In this document: in pieces, positions 25,608 through 40,900 of the stretch
Layout: each line of letters opens with the position of its first letter
Numbering within the stretch: position 1 is the stretch's first letter
From: Solea solea
Lineage: Eukaryota > Chordata > Actinopteri > Pleuronectiformes > Soleidae
Reading direction: 5' to 3'
Length of the DNA stretch: 64,000 nucleotides
NCBI RefSeq assembly: GCF_958295425.1
Contig: NC_081153.1
Coordinates: forward strand, 15,839,001 to 15,903,000
Notes under the pieces: generated by a model
Databases searched by the model: none
Seen by the model: only the letters and a program-made list of their open reading frames with translations
Told to the model about the DNA's origin: nothing
Position numbers and translations under genes: made by a program

Positions 25608-28600
25608 TTCTGTTTTTTCACCTGGTCACATCAGTGTGTAGAGTCTAGTGCTTCTAAACATATTTGCTGCAATTCGATAAAGGCCGACGCACACACAAAG
25701 GTGGCAAGTTGTTGCCAGGCAACTCAACACTTTTTATTTTCCCCTATCCCGCTGTTGCATCACACTTTCTTTGACATCACTACTAAATAAGAAGAGTTTC
25801 AGTGCTGCTTCTTAGCCACAGAGTGTCTTATTGCCAGTGATGTCAAACATATAAAGACAGAGGGTTTGCAGGGGGAGAAGCCTGGATGTTTGGCAAGAAC
25901 TGCAAGGATTGGATCTAAGAAGAACTGGGATAGATAAAGGATAAGATAGATACAATTTATCATATCAAAAAGGAACCCTCGTAGACTTTATCCCCTACTC
26001 AAAAGTACATAACCTTTAATTCAGAATAAAATATTACGTCACACTTTTCTCTTATTTAGTATATTGTTTTCGGTGCAAATAATTTATATCATATGTGGGT
26101 TTATGCTCACGACTTGACTATCTTACTAAACAATGAATAGCGTTTTGCTACTTTTAAATGTTGCCAGGTTTAGATGGAAACCAAATCTTTATATCAGAGA
26201 TTTTAAAGCCTTTGTAAGTGGCTCATTTTCATTACATTATGATTGGGCGCTGAATTTTGCTTCAATTAGGAAGTGCAGAAATTAGTCACAGACAATTAGG
26301 CTGAAACTGACAGTCAATCAATTTAAGTGGAGTTGGGATCTGTCTTTGAAAATACTCTCCAAAATGTTATCTCTTTAAACAAGTTGATATTATACAGTAT
26401 GTGTCACTGTAGCTATGTCTCTCTTAGTAAAGTGTTCAAAGGTGTTCTGTGGAAACTCTTAGTTAAAAACTCCCTTCATGTAGAAGAAATGCGGCAAAGT
26501 TTCTTCCAAATCTTGGACAAAAGAGCTGAGTTTATCGATGGCCTGGAGAACTTGGCATGTGTGGCACTTAGATTACATAAAACTGGACTGTAGAATATTA
26601 GTTTCCAAGGCGACTGTGTCTTTGTTTTAATCCTGATCTGTTGTTTTTATCAGCCCTGGTCAATTATTATTACCAAACACCAGCAAGAATGCATGGTAAA
26701 CACCAAGGAAATATAGAGAAATATTATTAAGATGATAATTATAGTCCCAATCCAATAAGGGGCAGCATTGTGGCTTCCACTCCTCTCATACAAAACAAGG
26801 AAATGCACTCAAGTCTGTCGGCTGCACACTTTTGTGTGTATTTGTGCTGATCCATTTGGTACGGAACATTCAGTTCAGTTTGTTGTGCGATTCAAATAGA
26901 TTATGATGAACATAGAGGAGAAATACCGTGCTGCGTTTGGATCAGAACCCAAACAGAACCCTGTGTACCTAATAGAACAAATATACATCACCTTCTGGTT
27001 TATTATCATCTCATGTCATGGTGGAATTGTGGGAGGATTTGATACCACAGTGATTTCACAATCACCCCTGCAGTTACACAGATGCATTCACTGGTGAGCA
27101 TGCAGACACACACTAAGTGCTTTCGTCCATTTTTCCAGAATAACATTTAATATCTGGTAGTTATTTACAATTCACAATACTGCATGTTAAGTGTATTAAG
27201 ACCTTTAAAATGAAGGAAAACTAAAAGTTTTATTACATAAAGTTGTACATTAACCCCAGATTTTGATAGCACAAACCATCGCTCTGTGTTAAAGGGTTAA
27301 GATTCCTACATTAACTGCACTGCAACAAACAAAGTAGCACAGTTGTAACCCTGAAATAAGCAACACAACAAGCATCCTCCTGAATCCAGGAGTGGTGTAA
27401 TGGTGGTGTTATCAATGGGACGATAATAATAGAGGGATAATATGCAGGAGGTGAGAAACACTTCTTTCCAATAACCATGCGGCGATACAGTAGCAGATAT
27501 TAGACACCATCCCTATCTCTCTACCGTCAATCTCGGACCACTTGGAAAGCAAATTTGAAATGTTACTCTCCTGGGAAATTAGCTCCTCTCTCTCCTCATA
27601 ATTGTCAGACGCCGCTTAAAACAGTTTCTATAGTGTAAGTACGCTGCACCTCTACCGGCTATTCTAAAAATGGACTCTGTTATTCCTTTTCCCTTGAGGT
27701 CCCCTCCCGTGGCTGAAGGATCCGACCTTTTACTGGCTTTGTGTGAGATTTGGAAGACAATCCTCAGTTAGAACCTCAAACTATTTCTTTAATCCATATC
27801 TAATGCAACTGCACAACTAATGGCCATATTTCTTATAATCTCTGTATCATTTATTAGTTGTTAACGGTAAAAACATTCTGTTTCGAACATCCTTCAAGAG
27901 TTATTGATATCGTATTAAATTTAAAACGGCAGGTTTACAAAGAAGTTGCTAAGCAACGCGTTACTTTGCACCATTGCTTAGTGAATTATTTTTTTCTTAA
28001 TGTGAACAGAGGTTTCCAATTATCTGTGAAATCGTTTATCATCTCGTGGTAATGTCATGTTTGAGGGCCCTAAAGTCCAGCTGCTGCACTGTTGACCCCC
28101 CCACAGCCCAATCTGTGCCACAGTTATAATCACCCGTAGCTAATTAAGAAGCTTATGATATTTGTGTTCAGCTCCCTGCAGTGTAACTCATGCAGCTGTA
28201 TCCAAATGCTGTTGAATGTGGCTGCTGGCTTTTTTTTTTTTTTCCTCTTCTCTTTTCTCTTCACAACAGTCCTTCAGGCACCGATGGCTGTGATGTGTCA
28301 TAAGACGAAGGCTGGAGTTAGCATGCATGTGGATTGTGTGTGTGTGTGTCTGCGTGTGTGCATGTGTCTTTACGGGCTCTAGGGTTTAATTTCTCTACAT
28401 TACTGGTAGTTTGATCGCATTTTCAGATCATTTTCAGATAAATCAGTCATGGTTTGTTACAGATACAAGTTTTTTTTGTGTGAGGAATGTGTCCCGCCTT
28501 CAAGTTCATGTAACTAACATGCACTGGAAACATTTCAAAGGAGACGGGGGGGGGGGGGGAGTTAGTGAAGGACATGAGAGAAGGAGGTGCTGCAAGTGTG

Positions 28601-29345
28601 ATGCTCTTCACAGCATCATGCTAATGAGGAGGATTATTATGTCCCCCTCACCCTCAGGCAGTGGAGGCTGACAGAGTGGGTGTTGGCGCAAGGCTTTTAC
28701 ACTTTTGACTCTGTGTGTACATGTTTGACTAAAGCAGCGAGGAGAAAACTTTCCCTTTGAAATCTCTATCCACTTCATCCCTGTTCCTGCAAATAGCTCC
28801 TGTAGTGTTAAATGATAATAAAGGAATAATGCACAACTCAAACTAATCATGTGTGCTTCCTCCTCGTGCACACACCCTCTCTCCCACCTCCTCTTCTCCA
28901 TCCTCTCCTCTCTCCTCCGCCCCCCCCCCACCATCTCCTCCCTCGTTCAACAGCAGCCAGTGGTATGCTCCACTCGTCTTCGCCTCCCCCTTCTTCCTCT
29001 CTCTCCACTGTCAGCCTCAGCAGTCTCTTACACGGGAGCTAGACACTGGTTCATCACTGATTCATACACGCACGTGTGTGTGTTTCTTGGGGGTGTTGGG
29101 TTTCTTGTGTGTGTAAGTGTGTGAGTGTGTGAGCTGATCTGCGTAAAAGGATGTGCATGTGAGCATCTCTGGAGCAGTGTTTCGTATGAAGGGGCATGTG
29201 TGCCGCGTGAAAGACTAGTGCAAGGATGTACGGTGGGCAGGTGGTGTTGTGATTGCCGGAGTTTTTGGTGTACAGTCGCTGTGCTCTGCCTCCCCTTTCT
29301 TCCTATTCGGCGGTACCCTGTGAGGGCACAAAGCATCCGGCTGGG
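25608..29345. other. Gene-poor region upstream of the candidate dysbindin first exon
   Basis: No exon recognised. It contains a fragment of an inverted-repeat element (27125-27302), short poly-T and poly-G runs and TG repeats. From about 28850 the sequence becomes C/T-rich on the + strand, then CpG-containing near 29190-29345 (GCCGCGTG, TTCGGCGGTACC, CATCCGGC), which would suit a promoter and 5' leader for the exon at 29346. I see no TATA box that I would rely on. Confidence 0.4.
27125..27302 (+). mobile_element. Partial copy of the AACCCTTTAA-ended MITE
   Basis: CCATTTTTCCAGAATAAC, then AATATCTGG and CTGCATGTTAA, match the interior of the element at 33656-34125. The right end TTAAAGGGTTAA matches the terminus of the copy at 48486-48907. 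The left end is missing. Confidence 0.6.
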
Positions 29346-29391
29346 ATGTCCACCTCGCCTGGTGCAGCCGACGGGAGCCAAAGGAACTCTT
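29346..29391 (+). CDS. Candidate first coding exon of a short dysbindin transcript
   Basis: ATG at 29346 opens 15 codons ([15 protein letters not shown]) plus one base, then the strong donor T|GTAAGTGA. The leftover base makes this phase 1, exactly the phase needed to join the dysbindin exon at 45592, whose frame begins with two bases of a split codon. Joining restores a Leu codon and one continuous 233-residue frame across four exons. The start context has G at -3. The upstream leader is CpG-containing with two earlier out-of-context ATGs. The peptide itself is not one I recognise, so this rests on phase, donor quality and position; the true first exon could instead lie outside the window. 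Confidence 0.45.
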
Positions 29392-29597
29392 GTAAGTGAC
29401 TCTTCTCCTCTTTTGTGGTCTGTCTCTTTCACCGCGGGTCTTTATGTTGAAAGGGTCACTCTGAAATGACAAGATTCAGATATGATTTTTTAAAAATACA
29501 AATGCCAAACAAAAACATTGCTGTAGTGTTTATTGGTATGTGTGTGTGTGTGAGGCAGCAGAGCAAAAGGGAACATGAGAACATGGGAATAATGTGA

Positions 29598-29633
<36 letters not shown>

Positions 29634-30137
29634 ATGATGGAAGGTGTGTACTGTTGACAGTGAAAGTTCCTGTGCATTAATGGACAACCAAACCAGTCGT
29701 ATCTTCACATACAAGGTGCTGCTGTCAGTTACAACTATCAGAGCAATGGGTATTTTATTTATTTCTACCCGACGACACAGAACTCAGAAGAGGATGAAAA
29801 ACGGTGACTGTAGGATTTCCTCAGTACGTCTTAATCTCATCTTTTTTCAGGTTATTTTGCCTTTTTTCGGATTTCTGTTTCGCTGAATGAATTATTTAAT
29901 GTGTTTTTCGACTGTTCGGCACAAGGATCATGACAATGGAACATATCGGTTTATATGAATAACATGAAGTATATTGTTACTCAGTGTGTGGGACGGTTCA
30001 TGTCAGACACACACACACGCACACACACGTGGATTACTGTGTACTGTATGTGGGTGATTGATTAGATGATGTAGATGATGTGACTCATTTTGACTCCTCT
30101 GAGCACATCGGTGGGAACATACATATATACATTCCTC

Positions 30138-30175
<38 letters not shown>

Positions 30176-33100
30176 TGAGGCACATGTCACATTCAGGAAA
30201 ATGGTTTGTCCTTTTATTGCTTCCATTACTGTTGCACCATCCCCCTCTTCTTAGTTTCATTCCTGTTCTCCCCCTTGTTATTTTTGAGGATATTATTTAC
30301 TGCCCTATTATTCATATAACTTGCCCTGGAGACGTTGTGCGTAAAGGTGATGAGTTAATCATCACGCACTGACATACCCAAACACAGTAGGTTACTGTAA
30401 TGGATTTAGTTCTTGAGATTTCACCATTGTGCCCTAGATTATTGCTGCATGATTCCAATTTCACACAATTCGCTGTAGTTCTTAGCTTGTTTGCTTTATG
30501 CGTAACCAGTTTGTTCCTTGTCAGTATATATATCCGTCACATCGCCTTCTTATAGAGCAGCGCCTTCACACGTGGAAGCATCAAGTCGCCGCAGGCTCCG
30601 ACGCTGACTTGCTTACCATAATGTTACATAACCAAATACATTATCTGAGCAAAGTCAGCAAGTCATTGCTAAGATGAAAAGGAAAATAGAGATTAGTGGA
30701 AAAGCTGTTGAATTTTAGATGGAAATAGATTTCCTTGTAAGCACAGATCCTGTACATGCCCAACAGCGGTAAATAAGTTGCATGGTAATTTATGAGGTTG
30801 GATAACTGTCATAAATAGTCATTAAAAATCAAATTAAAGCGCTTATTGGTCTCATGAGAACTGCAATAAAAATCCATCGTTTGTTTATAATTTGTCATTA
30901 CATATTTCTACACGGATTGAGACACAAATAAAGCATATTTATGGAGTTGTGTTTAAAGGCTTATTTGTAATCGGCAGCACTTTTTAATCTCTACTCTGGC
31001 AGCCAGGTTGAGTGTTGTATGATCACAGTGTGATGCTGCGATGCAAAGCTTTGCTCTCTCCCCGTTAGTTTGTGTCCTCTGTTAAAGGAGCAACATCAGG
31101 CAACCTGCCACTGGGATGGATGTGCTGTGTCATCACTTCTGCCTGCTCAATGATTTCTTGTCACACCTCTCGTCTCCTTTCCGGTCCTCTCTCCATCTCT
31201 TCCACTGTGTGCAACATCCCCACCCACTCCACTCCACAGTGGCCACCTTTTCGCCCGGTGCACCTGCTCTCTTCTCTGCCGATAACGCATCAGTCACCTC
31301 TCCTCTCCTCTCCTCTCCTCTCCCCTTTTCTGGGTTCACATGCAACTTTAATTGCATGTAAATCAAAACGCTGCAGATGTGATTAGGCTTTTGTGCTGCT
31401 TTAATGAGAGGAGCCTGGACTATTGAAATATGGCACAGTGCACTGTCTCTGATGGCTAAAGCCACAGGCAAAGTCAGCTTTCACAGCTCTCAGAACATAG
31501 TCTTTGAAGCACGTGCAGTTACGATGGTGCATCTCTACGGTACCTATATATTTTTTATTGCTGTGGCGTGTTTTGCTATTGAAGCAATGAAAACTGCTTA
31601 CATTTACATCTGTTTGTGTTGCTCAAGTACTTTTCAGGGTCTCATATATCAACCATGAAATGGGATTTAACCCTGTTTTTGGATGAACATGATTTCTCGC
31701 TCTTCTCAAGTCTTGTTTGTTGTCCTGTCCTCCCTCCTCCCTCCTCTCTCCTCCCTCCTCCCTCCTTCGTCTCTTCCTTGCTCTTGCCTTCCAACCAGTG
31801 TCCACCTGGCGTCTCAGGTGTTGTTGGCACATCCCAGAGCATGGTCTCTTCTTTCTCAAAGCTCACATTGTTTACTCAACTGCACCAGTGCCTGTGTTTC
31901 CTGCCAGTCTTCCTGCTACACTAAGGTCCTCATTGTTAAATGAGATTGGGAGGAGCAATCTCTCTGTGAAGATGCTTTTGGGGATTTGCAATGTAACACA
32001 GAGGATAAAACAATCAGGAGGAGAGGACAAGAGGGGGACTGATTAAAGACGGAAGAGAGAGAGAGAGAAGGCAGAGTGGGCTAAATGAGGACGACATTGC
32101 ATGAAATGAACCATTAACAGGAAAGAAAAGTTAGGAGGAGAAGAGGGTAGAGATAACAGGTGGAGGATGAAAGAGGTTGGGTAAAAGGACAGAGAATAAC
32201 AGACGGTGTCTAAAATCACTTACCTTTATGAATGTGGAGGATAGAATGCTTTTATTTGTCAGTAATGTCTGCAAAGTATAAGTATAATGTTCCTAATAAA
32301 GTGTACTTTGAATGTATTGGTGTAGATGATCCCATTTCTAGTTTGATGTTCGGTTTTATTTTAGCAGTTTTATTGATGATCACGTATAGACTACACTGTA
32401 ATGGCCCAATCATAGCTTAGCAACTGAATACAATCAGCCTAAACCTTGTATTTATTCACGTTAAAGTGAATAAAGTGTTGGAAAAGTCAGATCAACATAG
32501 TGTAGAGGGTGCAGACGTTTCTTTGCCGCAAGAGCCATTATTATGCGATCATGCTGAAGAACATACTCATGTGACGTGACAAAATAGACCCTTAAACAGC
32601 CCTACAGGCCTAATGATAGCAATTAAGGCGACATCAGTGACTGGTATATAATTCCTTTATTTGAACAATGTGTCCCAGTTATTTAAAGGGCAAAGCCTGG
32701 ATCTGGATCTGAATGATGATTCGAGATGAGTATAAGCATTTGCACATAAGATTAAACAATGCAATGTGCATGCGCACACAAATAGATGAACAAACAAACC
32801 ATTGTCTGAAGTCCCGATCACAGAAACTATGTGTGTGTGATGTTGCACAGCAGGTGGGTTATCGCCTTTTTTCTCTGCTCTCCTCCCACTCCTCTGGGAG
32901 ATGGAGGAAGAGAGGATGGAGAGAAAAGTAATAGCTTGGTCAGACAGGCAGAGCTTTGCTCTAATTAGGTCTGTGGTTGAAGAGACAGTATTTGCAGCTT
33001 CAGATACTGTGAGCTTGTGTGAGCTGTGCGATTGTTTTTGAATGCACGTCTTTGCATTTGGATGTCTTTGTATATGTACGCTAAAGTCTGTTTTTACAGT

Positions 33101-34946
33101 GTTTGTCTGCTTGGTTATCAGTGCTCACTGTTTCTAGCTTTCCTCTGCCTTCACTCTCCCTCTCTCCTCCAACCCCCTGCCTGCTGCCTTATGTAATGGT
33201 ATAACTCAGGTCAGACACGAGCAGATAAACCTCTCAAGGTCCTCTTCCTTTGGACTTGGGTCGTCGAGCATTTGCCCCTCTTCCCGCTCCTCGCTTCTCT
33301 GATTTCCACCGATGCTGCGTTTCACTCATTCCGCACTGCACACCTCTATCTGCATGTTGTGTATAAGAGATGAATGATTCGTAATGATTTTTTGCTACGT
33401 ACCGTGCATGCACAAACATGTAGGTGGTGTGGAGTGGAGACAGAAAGACAGGTTGCTGTGAGGGAGGGAATGATTCCCCTCTGTGTGCCAGGTGACTGTG
33501 TGTGTGTGTGTGTGTGTGGTCAGGTAGAAGAAAACAACAGATGGACTGAAAATGCAGTGTCCTTTGATGATCGTGCTTTCCCCTGTAAAATGCTAATTAT
33601 AGAACTGTTACTGCCTTGTGTAAAGAAAACTCACACACACACAACCACATATTAATAACCCTTTAACACCTAAGCCTCAGAATGTCCGTCTGGACTTTTT
33701 TTTTGGCTTATTTTGACCATAAAAGGGCCAGAAAATGTCCTGTGAGTAAGTGCCAATACCCATTTTTCCAGAATAACGTTCAATATCTGGCAGTTGTTGT
33801 CAGTTTACTGCATGCCAGAATGGTGTATTAAGAATTTAAAATGAAGAAGAAAAAAAACAAAAAACACTGTAGTTGTATGAACACCAGATTCTGCATGTTA
33901 AATTTGAAATTTGAACCGTGTAAAACATGTTTAAAATGCCACTCTTAATGTCTAAAAAGAGGCCAAAAGGTGTATATGTACAGGGGTTTTTCACACTTTT
34001 CCCCTCTCTGGCAACAAAGATGCTGATTCGCCGGCTTCCTGCAATAATCAGAAATCGTTAACACAAACAATTGCGTAATTACGGTCATGCAAAGTGCGCT
34101 TATGCGAACGTGTCACAGGGTTAAACGTTTAAAATGTTGTTTAAAAGTGTTCTGTGCTGTAGACCTTTGAATAATTGCTTGTAAATTAGAGGTGAAAGTG
34201 TAAATAGTGTGGCGCCACAAGGGCATGGGCGCACGTATTTGAACAACATTAACCCACATGATCAAGATGCAGCAGCCGTCCGATAATGCATTAATGCAGC
34301 AGGACAAACAGAGCTGCTGAGTGTGCACCACGAGGGCTTTAGTGTAAGCAACAGAAATGGTAGGTAGAACAGAGGAGATGATCTCACAGGTGAGAGTGTG
34401 GTGCGGAGTTACACTGCGTGTGAGTGTAGGTGTGTGTGTGCATGCACGTGCAGTGACTGTGTGTGTGTGCAGTGGCCTCATCTCTGTATGAATGCTCTTT
34501 GTAACTCTCTCGCTCTCTATTTTTCCCCCCGGCCAAGATTATGCTTTTAACAATTCATGCTAGTGCTAACAGGAGAGTGCACAGTGACTGCAGAGAGACG
34601 AGAGAGAAGAGTAACAGAAAAGAGTGACAAAAGAGGGATCAGGAGGATATGAGGGGGGGGGGGGATCTGCAGTGACAGAGAACTGAACCAGAGTGAGATT
34701 CTGCTGAAATATTGTAATGTTGTCTGTTAAAATCTAACAACAACAACAAAAAACTGCTTGGAAATATTTTGTGTAAGACGTGACAAAAGGAGAAGAGCAT
34801 GCTCTCTGCTGTGCAGTTGTGTGTTTTCAGTTGTCGATCGCAGAGCCGGCTTCACAGAGTCAGCGACTTGCTTTGTGTCAGTGAATGGACAGTGACTCTT
34901 TGATTGTCTTGCAAGGTCTGTCTGCAACATGGCCATGCAGTCAGTC

Positions 34947-34978
<32 letters not shown>

Positions 34979-37900
34979 GTATATATACATGGTAAATATA
35001 AGTTCTTTACCATGGCAACCTGCACTTGGATGAAAAGCAGTGTCGACTCCACTTCTATCATCTCACACACACACACACACACACTCTCCCTCCCTCTTTG
35101 GTTATTTACTCGCTGCAGGTTGACAATCTACAGCTCTTGATCATATGAAGAAATGATATTTGTAAGTTCATACAATAGTTCCATTATGTGAACTGGCTGC
35201 CTCTTAACCTCAGTCTGTACACACACACACACACACATTATCACCAGCTGCTGTAGCTGGAGGCTCGTCTATTGTTGCTGAGCAGCGTGAGGAGGAAATG
35301 AGGCTGCTAAAAAAAGGGAGAGGTTGGTGATGGCAGGGGTCCCAGAAAATTAGATGTATCAGCTGTGAGATCTCACAGTAGCAATCAGCACAGCGATGGC
35401 AACGCTGAAACATAACACAGCCTTTTCCAAGAGCCTTTTATTGACTTTGACAAGAAAAAAAAGAAAATACACAATTGTTGTTATTAATTGATATAAAACA
35501 TAGGTCAAATTCTGGAAAAATGAAAATGACAAACCCAAAAAGCCCTTTTATCATTGATAGTTGGTCCCGAATGAACAGTTATAGAAATATAATTCTTTAC
35601 ATCATTCCAGATGACCACTGATAAATGACCCTCGAAAATGTTACTGTATTTGCTTTGGGTTTGAATACCACTTGAGCTTTGATTTATTTACTTTTTATTT
35701 TTCTTATTTTAATGGGTGCACTTCTTTCCACTGCTGTGCATTTACTCATTTTATTTGGTGACGTTCCTTATTGTGTTTTATTGCTTCCTTTAACTTAATT
35801 TAAGCATGAAAAGCACTTTTGGGCAACAGAGGTTGTTTTTAAAGATGCTTCAAGCTTCACTTTTAATATATTTTTTTTATTATCTTGCATTGTGTGTATT
35901 GGCCAGGAACTCAATAATTGAATATGTTGTGGAGATGAGCAAAAGTTTGGATGACTGTAGCCTTGGATGCATGTGATCCAATATCCCCGTCTTCTGCATC
36001 TTATACCAGATCATTCAGAGTGATGTCTTCACTGAGGAGCTGCAGTTTGTTGTGGTTGGAGGAGACGAGATGTCATGCATAATGCATCAAAGCCTGCGTG
36101 AATGTTCGAGAAAACTAAAATATTCACATTTGATTTTATTTCCAGACAATGGGGCTTGCGTGTGTGTGTGTGTGTGTGTCTAAAACACATGGCCACATAT
36201 TGTATTAGAATGTCTCCCTGTGCTCTACTCATGTTAACACATATAGATTTGTTCACGTATAAATAATATATGTGTTTTTACACAGTCAAAGCGATAGTCA
36301 TTTGAACCCAGCTGCAGTGGCAGAGTAATATCTCTCATCCGTCCAGAATATCCTAGCTGCTTGGGTTAGATTAATCAAATGCTTCTTCATGGTGTTTTTG
36401 AGTCACTTGGACTTCATTGCGAAGAGAGATTTTTTTTTAATCATTTATCAAGACATCACTCTCATCAGTGTGAGTAAAAACTCCCTTCACGCCATGCAAT
36501 TAACCTGCTCACTTTTTCCTTCTCATTCAACCTCTCTTCGCACTTCACACAGATTCTGGTGACGTAAGCTTCTTTAATTGTCTCCCGGGGAGCAGGGAAT
36601 TTGTAAAAATCACTTTCCAGTAGTACGGCATCACACAGCTGCACTCTAATCATATAGTTAAGGCCTTTGTGGAGGCTTTAACTGTTCGGTATTGAATGTG
36701 TTTCCAGCCCACATAGTTTGAGTCCTAATAGACAGGTTCTGAGAGCTCATTGGGTGAACTTGGATTTATTTGACAGCTCAGGGATTCGTTTCCTCCCACA
36801 TTTATCTCTGAGCGCAGGCACGACTTCTTCATTGTTCATTAAGAGGGCTTACTTAAAAGCTCTGGAATTGGAGTATAATATGGCACACATAATATATTCA
36901 GTATCTTGCATTGGGGTGTATAGTCAGCTAAAATGTTCTTGTTTTACATTTCGTTTGGAAACTCTGGGTCTGTTTCTGAGCAGATTGTGCAAAGTTGGGC
37001 AGTTGGACAGGCTTAGTGGAGAGCTCGGAGGCCTCAGAGAACCTGTACGGTGCATCTCCACTGTCGTCTTCTCTCCTGGATGGATGGATCCCGTGTTTGA
37101 CAGTGTGCTGTCAGTGCTGTCAGATAAAACAACCCACTCATCGTCTCGCTCTCTCTGTATTTCACTGTCATCAGTTATCAAGATATTGATTCAAGGGCAG
37201 TGGATCATATCAGATCCAGACACTGATTTTTTTCTTTATTTTAAAGCAAAAATAATGCAGTAATACAAAAGGCCTTTAATGCTAGGGATGGGCACAGTGG
37301 CTTTAAATAATATCCCTGCATTTTTGGACCACTAACATACAGTATATATTAGTTAAAGTATACTGCAAATAAAGTACAAGCAAAAGAAAAATAACAACAG
37401 GTATATTATGTCTGATTATATCTAAATATCTGCAACTTGTACACTTGCTGTGGACATCCTCACTAACATTTCTTACAAGTTGAAAGGAACGAGTTCCTCT
37501 GCATAAGAAACCATGGAAGACATATTACCTGGTTTCTTGTTAATGAAGATCACGAGGCTAGTAGCAACATTTACTCATATACAGTATGTACTGTACAGCC
37601 TAACAACGCATCAGCTGTTCTACAGCCTTCATCTCCTTTGCTGCTGACCTTTCGCTCCATCTGGCTCCTGTGTCTTTCCGTCTGTGTGTTGTGTGTGAAC
37701 GCATGCTAATGCACACAGGCACCATGCACATTTAAAAAGAGTAAACCTTTTTAAGGTCAATGTCACCCTGTCGTGGGAAAGCAGGAAGCTCAAAACACTA
37801 TATTCACATTTCCCTCTACAAAATAAATTTGCTCACCTCTCCCTTTGGCTCTTCTAACTGCAATATTTTGATTTTAAAACTCGTCCATTTTGGAACAAAA

Positions 37901-40900
37901 CAAACAGGAAGACAAGGCTTACACATCCCACAATAGTGTGGCTGTGTGTCGACGCGGCAACAACACAGTGCAGATTATTTCTGGCCGAACAACAATGAAT
38001 ATCTCACACAGTTTGTAAGTATGAGCCAGTTTTCGTCACCGCTATTTAAATCCCCGTTTCAAAATGGTACGACAATAAATGCACCTTGAGATCCAGGAAG
38101 CAGCTGTCGTCATGTTGTGTCGTTAGTATTATGTAACTGCGTGTCTGCGAGCCGCGAACCCTGATTCAACTGAAATCAGGGTTTTAACAACACATTTTCA
38201 ACAAGGAAAGTGTCGATTATATTATTTTCTGTTACTATCTAATAAAAAAGAAAGAGTACCCACGCTTGAGTAGGAGAATGTAGTACAGACGCTTTTGACT
38301 AAAGGAAGTGGACTCGAAATAAAGGCTCTAAAATGATCCAAATACAACAATAACTCACACATGATTCACATTGAACACTGTGTTTTGTTTCTTGAGACCC
38401 AAACAATTGATAGTGCTGGTGTTTTTTTCTCACTTTAAAGCCAAACTGTTCCATTAGCCTCTTGTGTTTTATTTATTTATTTATTTTTAATCAAATTTAG
38501 CCATAAGCTCGATAGCTGACACGGTCTGAAGCAGAATTTAAATTGCCTGCAGTGCAAATTGCCAGAATCTCCTCAGGATTTAAGTATCAGCATCACAGCT
38601 AAGGTTGGGGCTACTTATTTGTTCCTCCATTTAGTTCAGAAAGGTGTAAACGCAGAATGACCTTAAGGTCACTCACACGTAATTGGTGCAGTCTGCCCCT
38701 GTGTCTACAGCGACATCTTCCACGCAACCCACTCTAATACGTGTTAACGTGTGCGCGTGTGCACATCTTCCAGCCTGTCTAAATAATTTGTCTCTCCTCC
38801 CATCTGCTCTCTAACTGAAAGACAACCGTGGGTAAACAACCTTGGCGTCTCGTTTATTTTGACACTTTCGCTGCACGCCTGGATTATACGCAATAGGTCA
38901 GAAGGAATTTATCAGATCACATCAGGGGGTTTATAAGAGACGAGAGGAATAAATACTGCATCCTGTGATGGAGATCAGACTGTGGATGACTTCGCGGGAT
39001 GCGAGAAACCCTCCCACTGAGCTTTCTCTATGTGTTGGTGTACTGTTGCCTGGTTACATGTGTAACTAGCAAAGCAGGTTCAGCATGTGTTTGGACTCCT
39101 ACTCAAATCTGCACACGGTGACTGGGAGAGAAAGAGATGGAAACCTTGATCTGTGCCGGTCAGGAATGATGACAACTCGACTCATATTCAAGCTCCTGAC
39201 TGTTTCCTCACGGCTTCATCTTGAAAACGCCTTGATCCTCAAGCACAGAAATCACCCGTGTTTGAAGAGTAACTGAACATCAGTCATCTTCACGTTAGGG
39301 TATTCATTTTAATATTTCTTTGTGTATAATTCCCTCACCATGAGGCCCCTCATAACATCAGTTGCTGTTGCATTACTGCAAACATTTAAATACATAAGCT
39401 GCAGATGAATTGCCCTTTTATAAGGATCTATACATTTGTCTGAATTTGTAATAATCGGAAATAAGACCTTTGCACGTGTGCATGTGTCGCACTCATTAGA
39501 CTGTATTTAAGTTTTCATTTATGAAGTTGAGTCAAAATGTTAGAGTAATATCATGGGTCTGTTGTTGTGTGTGTATACAGTAGCTGATCCTCATTTACTA
39601 TGGAGAATGTTAACAAATTAAGCACAAGCCACTTCTTTTATTCTCTTGACATCTACTTATTAGAATAAATACAAAGTAAAGCCAGTAGCTCGCTTGGAGC
39701 ATACTTGGAACATATTATATATATGTATGTATGTATAAAAGCAATTTATGGATTTTGTTCTTGAAATTGTCAGCAATCAGAGAGATCGTTTTATTTGCGG
39801 TTTAAATCAATCGAGTATTAGAAAAATACTGAAATGCTAGAAGGCTATGAGAGGCTTAACATTAGGTTTAAAATGTGTTACGGTGTGTAGCTAATCCCTT
39901 TGGTAACTTAAATTCCGATAACACTGTTTTTGTTTTGTTTTAATAAAACAGAAAGGCCAATGTCTCCCAGCTTCCAGTTGATGAGCGCTTTTGTGAGAGT
40001 GATGGCAGACAAATGTCAATAAGGAAAGTCCAGACACCAGCTCCACATCTGAATATGTGTGTGTGTGTGTGTGTGTGTGCATCTGCAGCTATACTGTATA
40101 TGCACATTTAGTTTATCCAGCAAAGTGACTTTTGTGACTTTGGGGATAAAGATGAACGAGCGAATGGTTCATTCCACTTTGTTTTATGTGCGTTTAACAG
40201 TTACACGCCTGTGCTTGTTTCATACATGTTCACTTACACTATATTCCGCTCATCCGTCACTGTGTTTGCTGTGTGTATGTGATGGAGAGGAACAGTCGAT
40301 TGTGTGTGTGTGTGTGAGTGAGAGGCTGCCTTCAGCAGAAACCTGAGCACATGTGAGACAGAGTGTGAGGCGGACGGAATCTTAAAAATGCCATTGCTGA
40401 GTGAGCAGTGTTTAAGAAGAAGAAGAAGAAGACAGCTAATTTAAAGAGGCGGCTAGAACAAGGGAGGGGGGGATTTCACATCAGATATTGAACATTTGAT
40501 GTGTTTGGTAAATCAGTGTGATGTAAAGTGTCTGAAACAGTTAGAATGAGATTGTTTGAGCTTTAATCAAAATAGAAAAGAAGAGTTGTTTTTATGCCAC
40601 GGACAGTTGTGTCGACAAATTAAAACATGAATACAAACACTGAGCAGTGTTTCGACCATGATATAATAACGAGGATTTGATTCTTCTGTGACTCACGGTT
40701 GAAGGTCATATCCTCTCATCTGTGTGGATAACACTCACTCCCCTCATGTCCTGCTTAGAACTGGCTGTCGCACTCTCACTGCGTTCCTCTCTTGCAAAAT
40801 GCTCACTGGCCACTTTATTAGGTACACGGGACACGTGGCGGCTTCAAGGTTCAATTTGACGCTAAGTAACTAAACCCTGATCTTAGCATTTGAATAACCA

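Noticed and set aside
28608..29472. Cluster of overlapping open frames on both strands near the candidate first exon
   Set aside because: Produced by C/T-rich and GT-repeat sequence; none has domain content. Only the small ATG exon at 29346 has a donor and phase that fit the gene.
36718..37263. 181-codon + strand open frame, the longest in the left two thirds of the window
   Set aside because: No recognisable domain, ordinary intronic base composition, no exon borders, and the AHW near its start is only a chance resemblance to the dysbindin AHWEKKK segment.
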